Below, piece after piece: positions 1-8,845 of a stretch of 14,517 nucleotides of DNA. The stretch's first letter is position 1, and every line of letters begins with the position of its first letter. The notes beneath the pieces were generated by a model. It was not told the DNA's origin. It saw only the letters and a list, made by a program, of their open reading frames with translations, and did no database searches. The position numbers and the translations under genes were made by a program. This stretch comes from Candidatus Dormiibacterota bacterium (lineage in GTDB: Bacteria; Chloroflexota; Dormibacteria; Aeolococcales; Aeolococcaceae): positions 36,420-50,936 of the forward strand of contig PLDZ01000202.1 in the NCBI GenBank assembly GCA_003136295.1, in the 5' to 3' direction.

Positions 1-1
1 T

Positions 2-3000
2 CTCTATCAGGCGCCGGGAGCACTGTTCGAGGTGCAGTTTGCGGTGATCGCGAACGCCGACCCGACACTCGGCGTGGGCGCGACGTTCACGCTGACGCAG
101 AACCTGGCGCAGGTGGTCACCACGAACACCGGAGGAACCACGTTCGCGGCGCGCAGCCTCGCGACCTATGAACTGGCCGAGCCGATTCTGAGTGTGACCA
201 AGAAGGTCTCCACGATCAATGGCACCGCGGCGCCGACATCCACCGGCGACACGGTGCACGGTAACGACCAGGTGGGCTGGACGCTCACGGTCACCAACAT
301 CGGTCTGGTCCCCGCGTACAACGTCGAGGTATGGGACGTCCTGCCGACGCAGGAGCACTGCCCAGAGGTGAGCGCGATCCTCCCGGCGAGTGGGAGCTGC
401 GTCACTGGAGCCAACGCGATTGAGTGGCCGTCGAGCGCGATCGCGCAGATTGGCGTCGGCGCCAACACGACCCTCTCCTACGTGCTGCAGATCCGGCCGG
501 ACGCGGGAGCGGGCGAGACCTTCACCAACACTGGCGGCGTGCGCAGCTATGTCGGCGAGCACAATGCCTCGGGGCAACCGGACAACACGTACTTTCCGCT
601 CTCGAACATCGATCCCACAGTCGCCGTTGGCGCGGAGAACGCCCCTGCGGCGAATGGTGCTGCCAACGTGATCACCGCGGTCGGGGCGGTGACCAAGTCG
701 GCGACGACCTCGATCACCAACACGGGCAACACCAACGCGCAGGCCACGATCGGCGAGACGATCGCGTACACCGTCCAGGTGGTGGTGCCGCACAACACCA
801 CGTTGTACACCGCGTCGCTTGCGGATCCCCTCGGAGCGGCGCAGACCTACGTGACCGGCAGCGGCCAGGTCACCCTCCCCGGCGGCGCGATGTATCCGGA
901 AGGCACGTCCATCCCGGGTGGCTTCACTTACACGTACACCGCCGGGACCAACACCGTCGGCTTCAGCTTTCCTGCTGTCTACGCGAATGCAACGGCCAGC
1001 GACGAGGTGTTCCTGGTCTCCTTCTCGGTGACGGTCGCGAACATCGCGGCGAACATACGCAACGTCAACATCAGCAACGTGGCGACCCTGACCAATCACG
1101 GCTCGATCGGGCAGCTGATCACCAGCTCGAACCCTGCGTTGCACACGCTGATCGTGGAACCCGACATGTCGATCATCAAGAGCGCGTCGTCGACGACGCT
1201 CTCGCCGAACGGCACCCTGACCTACTCGATCGCGATCGCCAACATCAACACCACGGCGGTAAGCCCGGCGTTCGACCTTGTCGGTCAGGATCCCATTCCG
1301 GCCGGCGTGATCTACGTCCCGGGGAGCGTGTCGCTCGCTGGCCCCGCATCAGGCACCGTCGGCTTCAACGGAACGGACGTCACGTGGACGATCCCCGGAC
1401 CGCTGTACGCCAACCAGACGGACACGGTGACCTTCCAGGTGGTACCTGAGGCATCCTCGCTCCTGTCGGTCGGGCAGGTGATCGCCAACACTGCCACGCT
1501 GGCGTCGTGGGACAACATCGGTGGCGATCCGGCGGGCGCGAGGACCTACGCTCCGATCACCTCGACCACGAACGTGACCATGCAGTTCCCCAGCGTGGTG
1601 GACGCGAAGTCCACCCCGAACGGGTCCACGGCTTACGCCAACGCACCGTTCGAATGGAGCTTCACGGCGACCAACACCAATGGGTTTGCGAGTGCGGACA
1701 CAGTGGACGCGACGGACACGCTGCCGCCGAACTGGTCCTACGATCCGGGCACCGCAACCATCATCTTCCCTACCGGCCCCAACGGTCATGCGGATCCGAC
1801 CGTCACCCCCAACGCGGGCGGCGACGTGCTGCACTGGGGTGGCCTTGGCGTGCTGACTCCGGGACAGCGCGTGACCATCACCTACGAGGCGACGCCGAGC
1901 CTGGCCGCGCAGACAGTGCCCGGCACGGGGCCGTCGAATCCGCACACGAACACGGTGTTCTCGACATGGACCGATGACTCGGGTGCGAGCGGCACGCTCA
2001 GCGGTTCATACACGAGCGCAAACGCGACCGCGCAGGCCTTCATCGGGCGAGCCGATCTGCAGATCACCAAGAGCCACGCCGGAACGTTCAACGCCGGTGC
2101 GAACGGCAGCTATACGTTGAGCGTGGCGAACAATGGCCCGTCGACCGCGGCGAGCCCGGTCGTGGTTACCGACGCGATTCCGGCGGGCGAGTCCTACGTA
2201 TCGGCCGCGGGCACGAGCTGGACCTGCCTCTTCGCGTCGGGGACGGTGACCTGTACATATGGAAGCGGCCTCGCGAGCGGGGCGACCGCGAACCCGATCG
2301 TCCTCGTGGTGTCGACGCCGGCGAACACGCCCGACGGAACGGTGATCGACAACACGGCGTCGGTGACATCGCCCACCTACGACGACAACCTTACCAACAA
2401 CAGCAGCACAGATCCCACGACGATACTGAGCAGTGCGGACCTTCAGGTGACCAAGAGCCACGTCGGCAGCTTCACTGCGGGCGGTTCGGGGACATACACC
2501 ATCAGCGTGCAGAACCATGGCCCAAGTGACTCGCAGGCGCCGCTGACCATGGTGGACACGCTCCCGGTGAACGAGACGCTGGTCACCGCGACGGGCAGTG
2601 GATGGTTGTGCGGCGCGCAGGTGGGGAGTCAGTTCACCTGCACCGACAGCACCACGCTGACGCCCGGCGCGTTCGCGTCGCCGATCACCGTTGTCGTCGA
2701 TGTCGCATCCTCACAGGCCGCAGGAAGGATCACCAACACCGCCGCGATCAACGGTCCGACAACTGACCCGAATCCCGCCAACAACACCAGCAATGACTCC
2801 ACCTCGGTGCAGACCTCTGCGGATCTGACCCTGACCAAGGTGCACGTGGGCACGTTTGAGGCGGGGACGAATGGCACCTACAACTTCACCATCACCAACA
2901 ACGGTCCCAGTGATGCCGCCGGACCGCTGACGCTGACCGATCCGCTTCCGGCCGGTGAGACGTTCGTGAGCATCTCCGCGGGATGGACGTGCACCCTGGT

Positions 3001-5605
3001 CGCGGGGAGCGAGGTGTGCACCGATCCGGCCGGATTGGTGAATGGCGCCACGCGCACGCTGTCGATGACGGTCGCGATCGGGTCCGGCGTGACGGTTGCG
3101 ACCCTCACGAACACCGCCACGGTGAGCAGCCCGACCACGGATCCGAATCCGAGCAACAACGTGAGCACCGACGTGGCCGGGACGACGCAGTCCGCGGACG
3201 TGTCCATCGTCAAGACGCTGACCGGCACGCTGGTGGCCGGCCAGGACGCGACCTACTCGCTGCGGGTCGCCAACGCCGGACCGAGCGACGCGGCCGCGCC
3301 GCTGTCGGTTGTCGATACGCTGCCTGGCAACGAGGGCTTCGTCTCAGCGACGGGAACAGGATGGTCGTGCAGCTTCCTCACAGGGGTGGTGACGTGCACG
3401 CGCGCGACGGCGCTCCGGGCGGGCGGGTCGGCGAATCCGATCACGCTGACCGTCTCGCTCGCCGCCGACGTGGTGGCACAGACGATCGTCAACACCGCGT
3501 CGGTGAGCAGCGCGACACCCGACCCGAACAGTGCGAACAACACGTCGTCGACGAGCAACGCCTCCTCGACCGCAGCCGATCTTCGCATCGTCAAGACTGA
3601 CAGCGGCGCGTTCGTCTCGGGGCAGTCCTCGACGTACAGCCTCGCCGTCACCAACCTTGGACCGAGTGATGCAGCAGCACCAATCACCGTCATCGACGAC
3701 CTTCCGAGCGGCGAGCGCTTCATCTCCAGCGGCGGCGCGGGATGGACTTGCTCGCTGTCAGGACAGCAGGTGACCTGCACACAGTCGGGTGTGCTGGCCG
3801 CGGGACGGAGCGAACCCCGTCTCACCCTCGTGATCGCGATATCGCCGTCGTTCGTGGGTGGATCGATCTCCAATATCGCCACGGTGAGCAGCAGCACGTT
3901 CGATCCGGCGGTCGCCAACAACACGTCGACCGACAACAGCCCGGTGACGCAATCCGCCGACGTGCGGATCGTCAAGAGTCACACGGGGAACTTTGACGCG
4001 GGAACGACCGGCAACACCTACACGCTGCAGGTCACCAACCTCGGGCCAAGCGACTCGCAGCTGCCCCTGGTGGTCACCGACACCGTGCCGGTACCGGAGA
4101 ACCTGCTCTCCGCCAACGGCGGTACAGGGTGGAATTGCACCACCATCGCAAGCACGGTCACCTGCGACGCCACGAGTGCACTCGCCGCCGGAGCTGACGC
4201 GACTCCGATCAGCTTGGTGGTCGGCATCGGCGCGGGCGAACTCGATCAGGTGGTCAACAACACGGCGGTGGTGACGCCCACGACCTCTGACCCCAACCCG
4301 GCCAACAACTCGAGCACCGATCCCACCACGATTGTGGCTGAAGCCGACCTGGCTCTGACCAAGGACACATCCGGTCCGTTTATCCCCGGGGACAGCGCCA
4401 ACTATGTCATCACCGTTGTCAACAACGGCCCAGGCGATGCCGCCGCTCCGTTGACGGTCACGGACACGCTCCCGGCGGGAGAGAGCTTCGTCTCGGGAGC
4501 GGGAACGGGTTGGACGTGCTCCGCTGCGGGCCAGGATGTCACCTGCCTGCAGTCCAGCGGATTGCCCAATACGCAGACAGCGCCGCTGCTGACCCTCCAG
4601 GTCGACCTCGCGTCGTCGGATACCGGGACGCTGGTCAACAGCGCACACGTGTCGTCGCCGACCGTGGACCCGAACCCGGCGAACAACACCGGGAGTGCGA
4701 GTGCCGTCCTCAGTCTCGAGTCTGATCTCCAGATCACCAAGAGTCATGGTGGCGTCGGGTTCATCGCCGGCGCGGATGCCACCTATTTCCTCGCGGTCAC
4801 GAACGCGGGGCCGTCGGATGAGAGTTCCGGCATCGCGGTCACTGACACATTGCCCGCCGGTGAAAGCTACGTGACCTACGGTGGGCTCGGCTGGACGTGC
4901 GGCGCCACCGGTCAGGTGGTGACGTGCACCTACGCGCAGGCATTGATAAGTGGAGCGGTCGCCCCGGTCATTGATCTCACCGTCTTCGTGGCCCCTTCGG
5001 TTGGATCGAGCATCGTCAACACCGCGACGGTGGCGGGATCGAATCCCGATCCGAACCTCGCCAACAACAGTTCCTCGGATACCGCGACTGTGGCTCGCGA
5101 TTACAACCTCTCGCTGACCAAGACGCTGACCGGCGGGTTGGTCTCGGGGGGCATTGCGACCTACACGCTCACTGTCAAGAACAGCGGACCGTCCGATTCG
5201 TTGCTGCCGCTGATCGTGGTCGATGCTCTGCCCGACGGCCTCGCATTCGAGCACGTTGCCGGCACGGTGCCGGGTGCGTGGCTGTGTGGGGTGCTGGGAT
5301 CGACCGTGACCTGCACCGACAGCACTGCGGCCCTCGCGGTGGGCGCCACGTCGGTGATCGCGGTCTCGGTCAGGGTCACCGCCGCAGCGGGCGCGCACAT
5401 TGTCAACGTCGCAGCCGTGAGCGGACCCGGAGACAGCGGAGCGCCCGCCGAGGTGGGATCAGTGGAAGCGATCGTCACCGCGGGTGTGCCGGATCCGGGC
5501 ACCGGCGCCGGGCTCCTGCTCGTGCTCGCCCCCGGCCTGCTGCTGATCGTGGTCGGTGCGGGGTCGATGCTGGTGGGCCGGAAGCGGAGACGGCGTTCTA
5601 CGTAA
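2..5605 (+). CDS. Giant DUF11-repeat surface protein, 5' end outside the window (partial)
   Basis: The frame is open from base 2, so this is the C-terminal 1867 residues of a longer secreted protein; the GTG at 32 is probably internal. Residues ~59-205, 228-380, 386-525 and 529-680 are four divergent DUF11/isopeptide-like beta-sandwich domains. Residues 684-1827 are nine tandem DUF11 repeats of about 126 residues. Each opens like ADLxITKSH, carries NxGPSD and DTLPxGE, has a Trp-x-Cys followed by a second Cys, and ends near DPNPANNxS. Residues 1838-1858 are a hydrophobic segment followed by GRKRRRRST, a stop-transfer anchor. The preceding PDPGTGAG only loosely resembles an LPxTG sorting motif. 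There are no catalytic motifs. By family it is a cell-envelope stalk or adhesin-like structural protein; what it binds cannot be told. It is rich in Thr, Ser and Asn, converges on the MFS gene, and no frameshift was seen. Confidence 0.93.
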   Translation, partial: LYQAPGALFEVQFAVIANADPTLGVGATFTLTQNLAQVVTTNTGGTTFAARSLATYELAEPILSVTKKVSTINGTAAPTSTGDTVHGNDQVGWTLTVTNIGLVPAYNVEVWDVLPTQEHCPEVSAILPASGSCVTGANAIEWPSSAIAQIGVGANTTLSYVLQIRPDAGAGETFTNTGGVRSYVGEHNASGQPDNTYFPLSNIDPTVAVGAENAPAANGAANVITAVGAVTKSATTSITNTGNTNAQATIGETIAYTVQVVVPHNTTLYTASLADPLGAAQTYVTGSGQVTLPGGAMYPEGTSIPGGFTYTYTAGTNTVGFSFPAVYANATASDEVFLVSFSVTVANIAANIRNVNISNVATLTNHGSIGQLITSSNPALHTLIVEPDMSIIKSASSTTLSPNGTLTYSIAIANINTTAVSPAFDLVGQDPIPAGVIYVPGSVSLAGPASGTVGFNGTDVTWTIPGPLYANQTDTVTFQVVPEASSLLSVGQVIANTATLASWDNIGGDPAGARTYAPITSTTNVTMQFPSVVDAKSTPNGSTAYANAPFEWSFTATNTNGFASADTVDATDTLPPNWSYDPGTATIIFPTGPNGHADPTVTPNAGGDVLHWGGLGVLTPGQRVTITYEATPSLAAQTVPGTGPSNPHTNTVFSTWTDDSGASGTLSGSYTSANATAQAFIGRADLQITKSHAGTFNAGANGSYTLSVANNGPSTAASPVVVTDAIPAGESYVSAAGTSWTCLFASGTVTCTYGSGLASGATANPIVLVVSTPANTPDGTVIDNTASVTSPTYDDNLTNNSSTDPTTILSSADLQVTKSHVGSFTAGGSGTYTISVQNHGPSDSQAPLTMVDTLPVNETLVTATGSGWLCGAQVGSQFTCTDSTTLTPGAFASPITVVVDVASSQAAGRITNTAAINGPTTDPNPANNTSNDSTSVQTSADLTLTKVHVGTFEAGTNGTYNFTITNNGPSDAAGPLTLTDPLPAGETFVSISAGWTCTLVAGSEVCTDPAGLVNGATRTLSMTVAIGSGVTVATLTNTATVSSPTTDPNPSNNVSTDVAGTTQSADVSIVKTLTGTLVAGQDATYSLRVANAGPSDAAAPLSVVDTLPGNEGFVSATGTGWSCSFLTGVVTCTRATALRAGGSANPITLTVSLAADVVAQTIVNTASVSSATPDPNSANNTSSTSNASSTAADLRIVKTDSGAFVSGQSSTYSLAVTNLGPSDAAAPITVIDDLPSGERFISSGGAGWTCSLSGQQVTCTQSGVLAAGRSEPRLTLVIAISPSFVGGSISNIATVSSSTFDPAVANNTSTDNSPVTQSADVRIVKSHTGNFDAGTTGNTYTLQVTNLGPSDSQLPLVVTDTVPVPENLLSANGGTGWNCTTIASTVTCDATSALAAGADATPISLVVGIGAGELDQVVNNTAVVTPTTSDPNPANNSSTDPTTIVAEADLALTKDTSGPFIPGDSANYVITVVNNGPGDAAAPLTVTDTLPAGESFVSGAGTGWTCSAAGQDVTCLQSSGLPNTQTAPLLTLQVDLASSDTGTLVNSAHVSSPTVDPNPANNTGSASAVLSLESDLQITKSHGGVGFIAGADATYFLAVTNAGPSDESSGIAVTDTLPAGESYVTYGGLGWTCGATGQVVTCTYAQALISGAVAPVIDLTVFVAPSVGSSIVNTATVAGSNPDPNLANNSSSDTATVARDYNLSLTKTLTGGLVSGGIATYTLTVKNSGPSDSLLPLIVVDALPDGLAFEHVAGTVPGAWLCGVLGSTVTCTDSTAALAVGATSVIAVSVRVTAAAGAHIVNVAAVSGPGDSGAPAEVGSVEAIVTAGVPDPGTGAGLLLVLAPGLLLIVVGAGSMLVGRKRRRRST
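2051..5482 (+). repeat. Nine tandem DUF11-encoding repeats
   Basis: Repeat units start at 2051, 2435, 2819, 3194, 3575, 3956, 4343, 4721 and 5099, giving unit lengths of 375-387 bp. They are diverged at the DNA level; only short stretches such as the GATCACCAAGAG-type opening and the GACCCGAACCCG-type ending recur. Every unit codes for a Cys-x8-Cys pair (x9 in unit 2), probably a beta-hairpin disulfide outside the cell. Confidence 0.9.
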
Positions 5606-5633
5606 CCGGAGGCGTCGAGTGAGCGCCCGCCGG
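5606..5633. terminator. Possible bidirectional hairpin between convergent genes
   Basis: CCGG-A-GGCG (5606-5614) can pair with CGCC-CG-CCGG (5624-5633) around a 9-nt loop, with unpaired bases in the middle. It lies in the 42-bp gap between two convergent stop codons, where a shared terminator would sit. There is no U-tract on either side, so this is a weak call. Confidence 0.3.
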
Positions 5634-5647
5634 ATGTTGGGGCGGTG

Positions 5648-7174
5648 TCAGTCGGCCGGCGCGTCTGCCCCCGACCGAAGCGGTGGCGCATCGACAGCGG
5701 TATGGAGCCCGAGCTCGGCCGCACGGCGTGGCGCTTCCGGCCGCTGGCCATTTCGGATGGTGGCAAATGCGAGCACGCCTCCCGCAGCGCAGATCACCGC
5801 GGCAATGAACGCCGCATGCTGAAACCCGGTCTCGAAGACCGGCGGGTGCAGATAGCTGTCGCCGGTGATGCCGGCGACCGCCGGGAGGAGCGCAACCGCA
5901 AGCAGGCTCCCGGTGCGCGCCACGGTGTTATTCACCGCAGACGCGAGGCCGCTGCGTTCAGCGGGCGCAGATGACATCGCCGTCGCTGTGAGTGGTGCCA
6001 CGGTGATCGCGAGCCCGAAGCCGAACACCAGCACGGCCGGCAGGACCTCGAGGAGGTAGTTACCCCCGGCGTTGATCCGTGCGAAGAGCGCCAGTCCGGC
6101 GGCAACAGTGATGGGTCCGACCGACATCTGCAGGCGCGGGCCGATGCGTGCCGAGAGCGCGCCTGACCGTGACGAGAGCGCGAAGAGCATGAACGTGATC
6201 GGGAGCATTGATGCGCCGGCTGCAGTGGGACTGTAGTGCGAGACCTGCTGGAGTTCGATCGGCAGCAGGAAGAACATCCCGCCGAGCATCCCGTAGATCA
6301 GCAGCGTGACCCCATTGGTCGCACTGAACTGACGGGATTTGAAGATGTCGAGGGGAACGATCGGCGCTCGTACGCGCAGCTCGACGATGACAAACACGAC
6401 GAGCGCGACAACGCCGATGAGGAGCGCGCCCAGAACCACGGGAGAGGTCCAGTTGCCACTCGACCCTTGAATGAGCCCGTAGGAGATGCCCACGAGCGCC
6501 GCCACGGTCAGCGCGCTCCCGGCGATGTCGATGTAGCCGGTCGCGTCGGGGTCTTTGGTTTCCGGGACATGGCGGAGCGAGATGAAGATCACGGCGGCGG
6601 CGATCGGCAGGTTGATGAGGAAGATCAATCGCCACGACACGGCGGTGATGAGGAACCCACCGACGAAGGGTCCCAGCGCTGTGGCGACACCCCCAAGCCC
6701 GGACCATGCGCCGATGACACGACCGCGCTCCAGCGGGGCGAACGATGCCTCGAGGATGGCGAGGCTTCCGGGTGTGAGCAGCGCGCCTCCGACACCCTGC
6801 AGCATCCGTGCCGCGATGAGCAGTCCGATGCTGGGTGCGATCGCGCAGATCAGCGATGCGACGGCGAACCACGCCACGCCGATGACGAAGATCTTACGGC
6901 GCCCGAAACGGTCACAGAGCGCGCCGGCGAGCAGGATGAGGCCGGCGACGGTGAGGAGGTATCCGGCAGACACCCATTGCAGGCCGGCGATCTGGGCGTG
7001 GAACTCCTTGCCGATGGCCGGCTGTGCGATGCCGACAACGGTGGCGTCGAGCTGAGCCATCGCACTGCCGAGGACCGTCGCGGTGAGCACCCACTTCCCG
7101 CGAGTGGTGGCCAGATGCAGCCCGCCGGCATCCTCAGAGCCGCTCGCTCCCACCGAGGACTTCGCTTCAGTCAC
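5648..7174 (-). CDS. EmrB/QacA-type (DHA2) MFS drug efflux transporter
   Basis: This is a 508-residue proton-driven exporter of the 14-TM DHA2 family, acting in the cytoplasmic membrane. Visible motifs are LDATVV in TM1 (42-47, motif D1), LCDRFGRRK in the TM2-3 loop (86-94, motif A), RMLQGVGGALLTPGS (123-137), and GAWSGLGGVATALGP (155-169, motif C, the antiporter signature). Its length and hydrophobic pattern fit the family; the substrate cannot be predicted. The GTG at 7174 is chosen because it overlaps the hydrolase stop codon by 8 nt and leaves a short hydrophilic N-terminus before TM1; the longer reading upstream is low-complexity shadow of the hydrolase gene. It is the last gene of a three-gene overlapping operon and converges on the DUF11 gene. 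Confidence 0.93.
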   Translation of the reverse strand: MTEAKSSVGASGSEDAGGLHLATTRGKWVLTATVLGSAMAQLDATVVGIAQPAIGKEFHAQIAGLQWVSAGYLLTVAGLILLAGALCDRFGRRKIFVIGVAWFAVASLICAIAPSIGLLIAARMLQGVGGALLTPGSLAILEASFAPLERGRVIGAWSGLGGVATALGPFVGGFLITAVSWRLIFLINLPIAAAVIFISLRHVPETKDPDATGYIDIAGSALTVAALVGISYGLIQGSSGNWTSPVVLGALLIGVVALVVFVIVELRVRAPIVPLDIFKSRQFSATNGVTLLIYGMLGGMFFLLPIELQQVSHYSPTAAGASMLPITFMLFALSSRSGALSARIGPRLQMSVGPITVAAGLALFARINAGGNYLLEVLPAVLVFGFGLAITVAPLTATAMSSAPAERSGLASAVNNTVARTGSLLAVALLPAVAGITGDSYLHPPVFETGFQHAAFIAAVICAAGGVLAFATIRNGQRPEAPRRAAELGLHTAVDAPPLRSGADAPAD

Positions 7175-7823
7175 CCCACTCGACGTCGCCGTAAAAGCCC
7201 GCGGGTTTCGGATGGCGCTGATACGCGGCCACCCCCTGGCGGCTGGCGGCGATCGTCGTGGTCGTGCCGTGGCCTGGCAGCACGATCGTTTCCTCCGGCA
7301 GTGGCAGCAACTTGGCGGTGATGCTCGCCATGATCGTCTCGAGATCGCCGCGTGCTGAGGTCTTGCCGGGCCCACCGTTGAAGAGCGTGTCGCCGCTGAT
7401 CAGAGCCCGGCCGATGCGCAACGAGATGCTGCCCGGCGTGTGGCCGGGTGTGTGGATCACCCCGATCCGTGCGCTGCCAACCTTGACCTCGGCTCCATCG
7501 TCGAGGCGGCCGTCGATGCGCCCTTCGGGGATCCGGATCTCGCTGCTGCCGACCAGAACCGGCGCACCAGTGGCGGCGCGCACCGCGTCGTACGTCATCC
7601 AGTGATCGGGGTGCCAATGGGTCGCGATGATTGTCTGGACACCGCCCTCGGCCGCGATCGCGGCCAGCAACGGTTCTTCATCGGCGGGCATGTCGACGAG
7701 CACAGCCGCCGCGGCGGCGACATCGCGAATCAGATACGCGTTGTTCCCGTAGGGCCCCATCGGGCCAACCTTGACGACGCGGATTCCGCCGTCGTCGAAG
7801 ACCGTGATCTCAGGCCCGGCCAC
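7167..7823 (-). CDS. Metallo-beta-lactamase-fold hydrolase
   Basis: This 218-residue cytoplasmic protein has the full metal-ligand set of the MBL fold: HWHPDH (69-74, HxHxDH), HTPGHTPGS (H128), SGDTLF (D145) and LPGHG (H185). The arrangement is that of glyoxalase II-like and related thioester or lactone hydrolases, normally binding two zinc or iron ions. The substrate is unknown. The GTG at 7823 is chosen because it overlaps the end of the glycosylase gene by 14 nt and starts just before the first beta-strand. The longer open frame to 8111 is antisense-type shadow of the glycosylase. The gene overlaps the MFS start by 8 nt, so the three genes are probably co-translated. No signal peptide is seen. 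Confidence 0.92.
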   Translation of the reverse strand: MAGPEITVFDDGGIRVVKVGPMGPYGNNAYLIRDVAAAAAVLVDMPADEEPLLAAIAAEGGVQTIIATHWHPDHWMTYDAVRAATGAPVLVGSSEIRIPEGRIDGRLDDGAEVKVGSARIGVIHTPGHTPGSISLRIGRALISGDTLFNGGPGKTSARGDLETIMASITAKLLPLPEETIVLPGHGTTTTIAASRQGVAAYQRHPKPAGFYGDVEWGD

Positions 7824-8460
7824 GCGCCACCGTCTTGGCAGGCCGCTTCCTCGTCGCCGGGGCGTTTCCGGTATCGCCGTTCGCGGCAGCCTCGGCCCGG
7901 AGCGCTGCCTTGAAGGCACGCTTCTGCGCCTGGTACTGCTCGCGTTCCGCGACAGTGCGCACGTCCGCCAGCGTCGGCCAGTCGGGAGCGACGCCTTCCC
8001 ATCCCGGCGTCTGGACGCCAAGTTGCTTCGCGACGACGCCGACCATGATCCGCGCCTTGGCGGCGCCGAAACCGGGGAGCGCGGCGAAGCGATGCTCCAA
8101 CTCCTTCGCATCCTGTGCTTCCGTCCAGATCCTGGTGGTGTCGCCTCCGTATACGTCGGCGATGACCTGGCAGAGCCCGTACACGCGCTGCGCCATGCTC
8201 ACCGGGAAGCGGTGCAGCGCCGGCGGTGTCTGGAACGCCTTCTCGACAACGGCGGGATCCATGCGCGCGACCTCGACGGGGTCGATGGTGCCCAGACGCT
8301 CTCGCATCCGCAGCGGGCCCTGGAACGCCCACTCGATCGGCACCTGCTGATCGAGGCAGAAGCCGATCAGGAGCGCGGTCGGGTTCTCGCTGACAAGTCG
8401 ATCCGCGTCGGGGTCGCCCGTCCACTGGAGTTGCAGGGTCGGCGCGGCTTGCTGTGCCAC
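7810..8460 (-). CDS. HhH-GPD superfamily base-excision repair protein
   Basis: A 216-residue protein resembling the actinobacterial HhH-GPD-type base excision repair family. It has an all-helical N-terminal domain with LIGFCLDQQVPIEWAFQGP (31-49), equivalent to the substrate-handling helices of the family, and a helix-hairpin-helix segment LPGFGAAKARIMV (128-140). K135 sits where EndoIII-type glycosylases carry the catalytic lysine. The usual catalytic Asp context (VDTHV) is replaced by VAPDWPTLAD (158-166), so glycosylase activity is inferred, not shown. No iron-sulfur cysteine cluster is visible. The basic, Ala-rich C-terminal tail (~190-216) may contact DNA. It is the first gene of the overlapping operon. 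The GTG start at 8460 has no Shine-Dalgarno but a TACCGT box 6 nt upstream, suggesting a leaderless mRNA. Confidence 0.88.
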   Translation of the reverse strand: MAQQAAPTLQLQWTGDPDADRLVSENPTALLIGFCLDQQVPIEWAFQGPLRMRERLGTIDPVEVARMDPAVVEKAFQTPPALHRFPVSMAQRVYGLCQVIADVYGGDTTRIWTEAQDAKELEHRFAALPGFGAAKARIMVGVVAKQLGVQTPGWEGVAPDWPTLADVRTVAEREQYQAQKRAFKAALRAEAAANGDTGNAPATRKRPAKTVARGRA

Positions 8461-8472
8461 GCGTGTACGGTA
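8461..8472 (-). promoter_or_regulatory. Candidate leaderless -10 box for the glycosylase operon
   Basis: Reading the minus strand, TACCGT (8472-8467) is followed by 6 nt and then the GTG start. This TANNNT-to-start spacing is typical of leaderless genes in high-GC Gram-positives and Deinococcus. No convincing -35 was seen. Confidence 0.4.
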
Positions 8473-8514
8473 CTGCGCGGCGCACCGGAACAGAAGGACT
8501 CGCCCGCGACTGCG

Positions 8515-8526
8515 TACACTCGGCGC
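8515..8526 (+). promoter_or_regulatory. Candidate leaderless -10 box for the small-protein/dehydrogenase pair
   Basis: TACACT (8515-8520) lies 6 nt upstream of the ATG at 8527, and no ribosome-binding site precedes that ATG. It mirrors the TACCGT box of the divergent gene within the same 66-bp gap. No clear -35. Confidence 0.4.
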
Positions 8527-8820
8527 ATGTCGTGGCTCGGGCGTCTTTTCGGGTCGAAGCCACCGGCCGCGCCGCTGAACAGCGTGGTCGTCGCAAACGA
8601 TCTCGTCCAGCCCCTTATGGCCGGCGGCGCCGACCTCCCGACGGCGGTGGACGCTGCGCTCCGCGCCTATCTGGACGCCCGGGCGAAAGCGCTCGCCGCT
8701 GGTGAGCCGGAGCGGATTCCGTTCTGGCTACGGCGCGACGCAATTCCGTCCGGCGACCTCGAGGACGAGTTGCGTGATCGCGTCATCCAGCGTCGCGCTG
8801 CCGAGGAAGAAGCGCACTGA
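8527..8820 (+). CDS. Small hypothetical protein, 97 aa
   Basis: Not recognised. The protein begins MSWLGRLFGSKPP, an amphipathic start that could touch the membrane. Residues ~36-58 form an Ala-rich helix (LPTAVDAALRAYLDARAKALA), then PFWLRRDAIPSGDLEDEL and a charged C-terminal helix ending RAAEEEAH. There are no cysteines and no transmembrane segment. The longer open frame upstream is antisense to the glycosylase gene; the ATG at 8527 fits the divergent promoter gap and the TACACT box. It ends 25 bp before the dehydrogenase and is probably co-transcribed with it, but nothing in the protein shows a functional tie. Confidence 0.75.
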   Translation: MSWLGRLFGSKPPAAPLNSVVVANDLVQPLMAGGADLPTAVDAALRAYLDARAKALAAGEPERIPFWLRRDAIPSGDLEDELRDRVIQRRAAEEEAH

Positions 8821-8845
8821 TCGCCCCTCGCAGGGGAGGCTGACG

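Noticed and set aside
3758..5398. Long 546-codon open frame antisense to the DUF11 repeats
   Set aside because: Arg/Gly/Asp-rich composition without domains; a product of GC-rich repeated codons on the other strand. Several other long frames in 400-5700 are the same kind of shadow.
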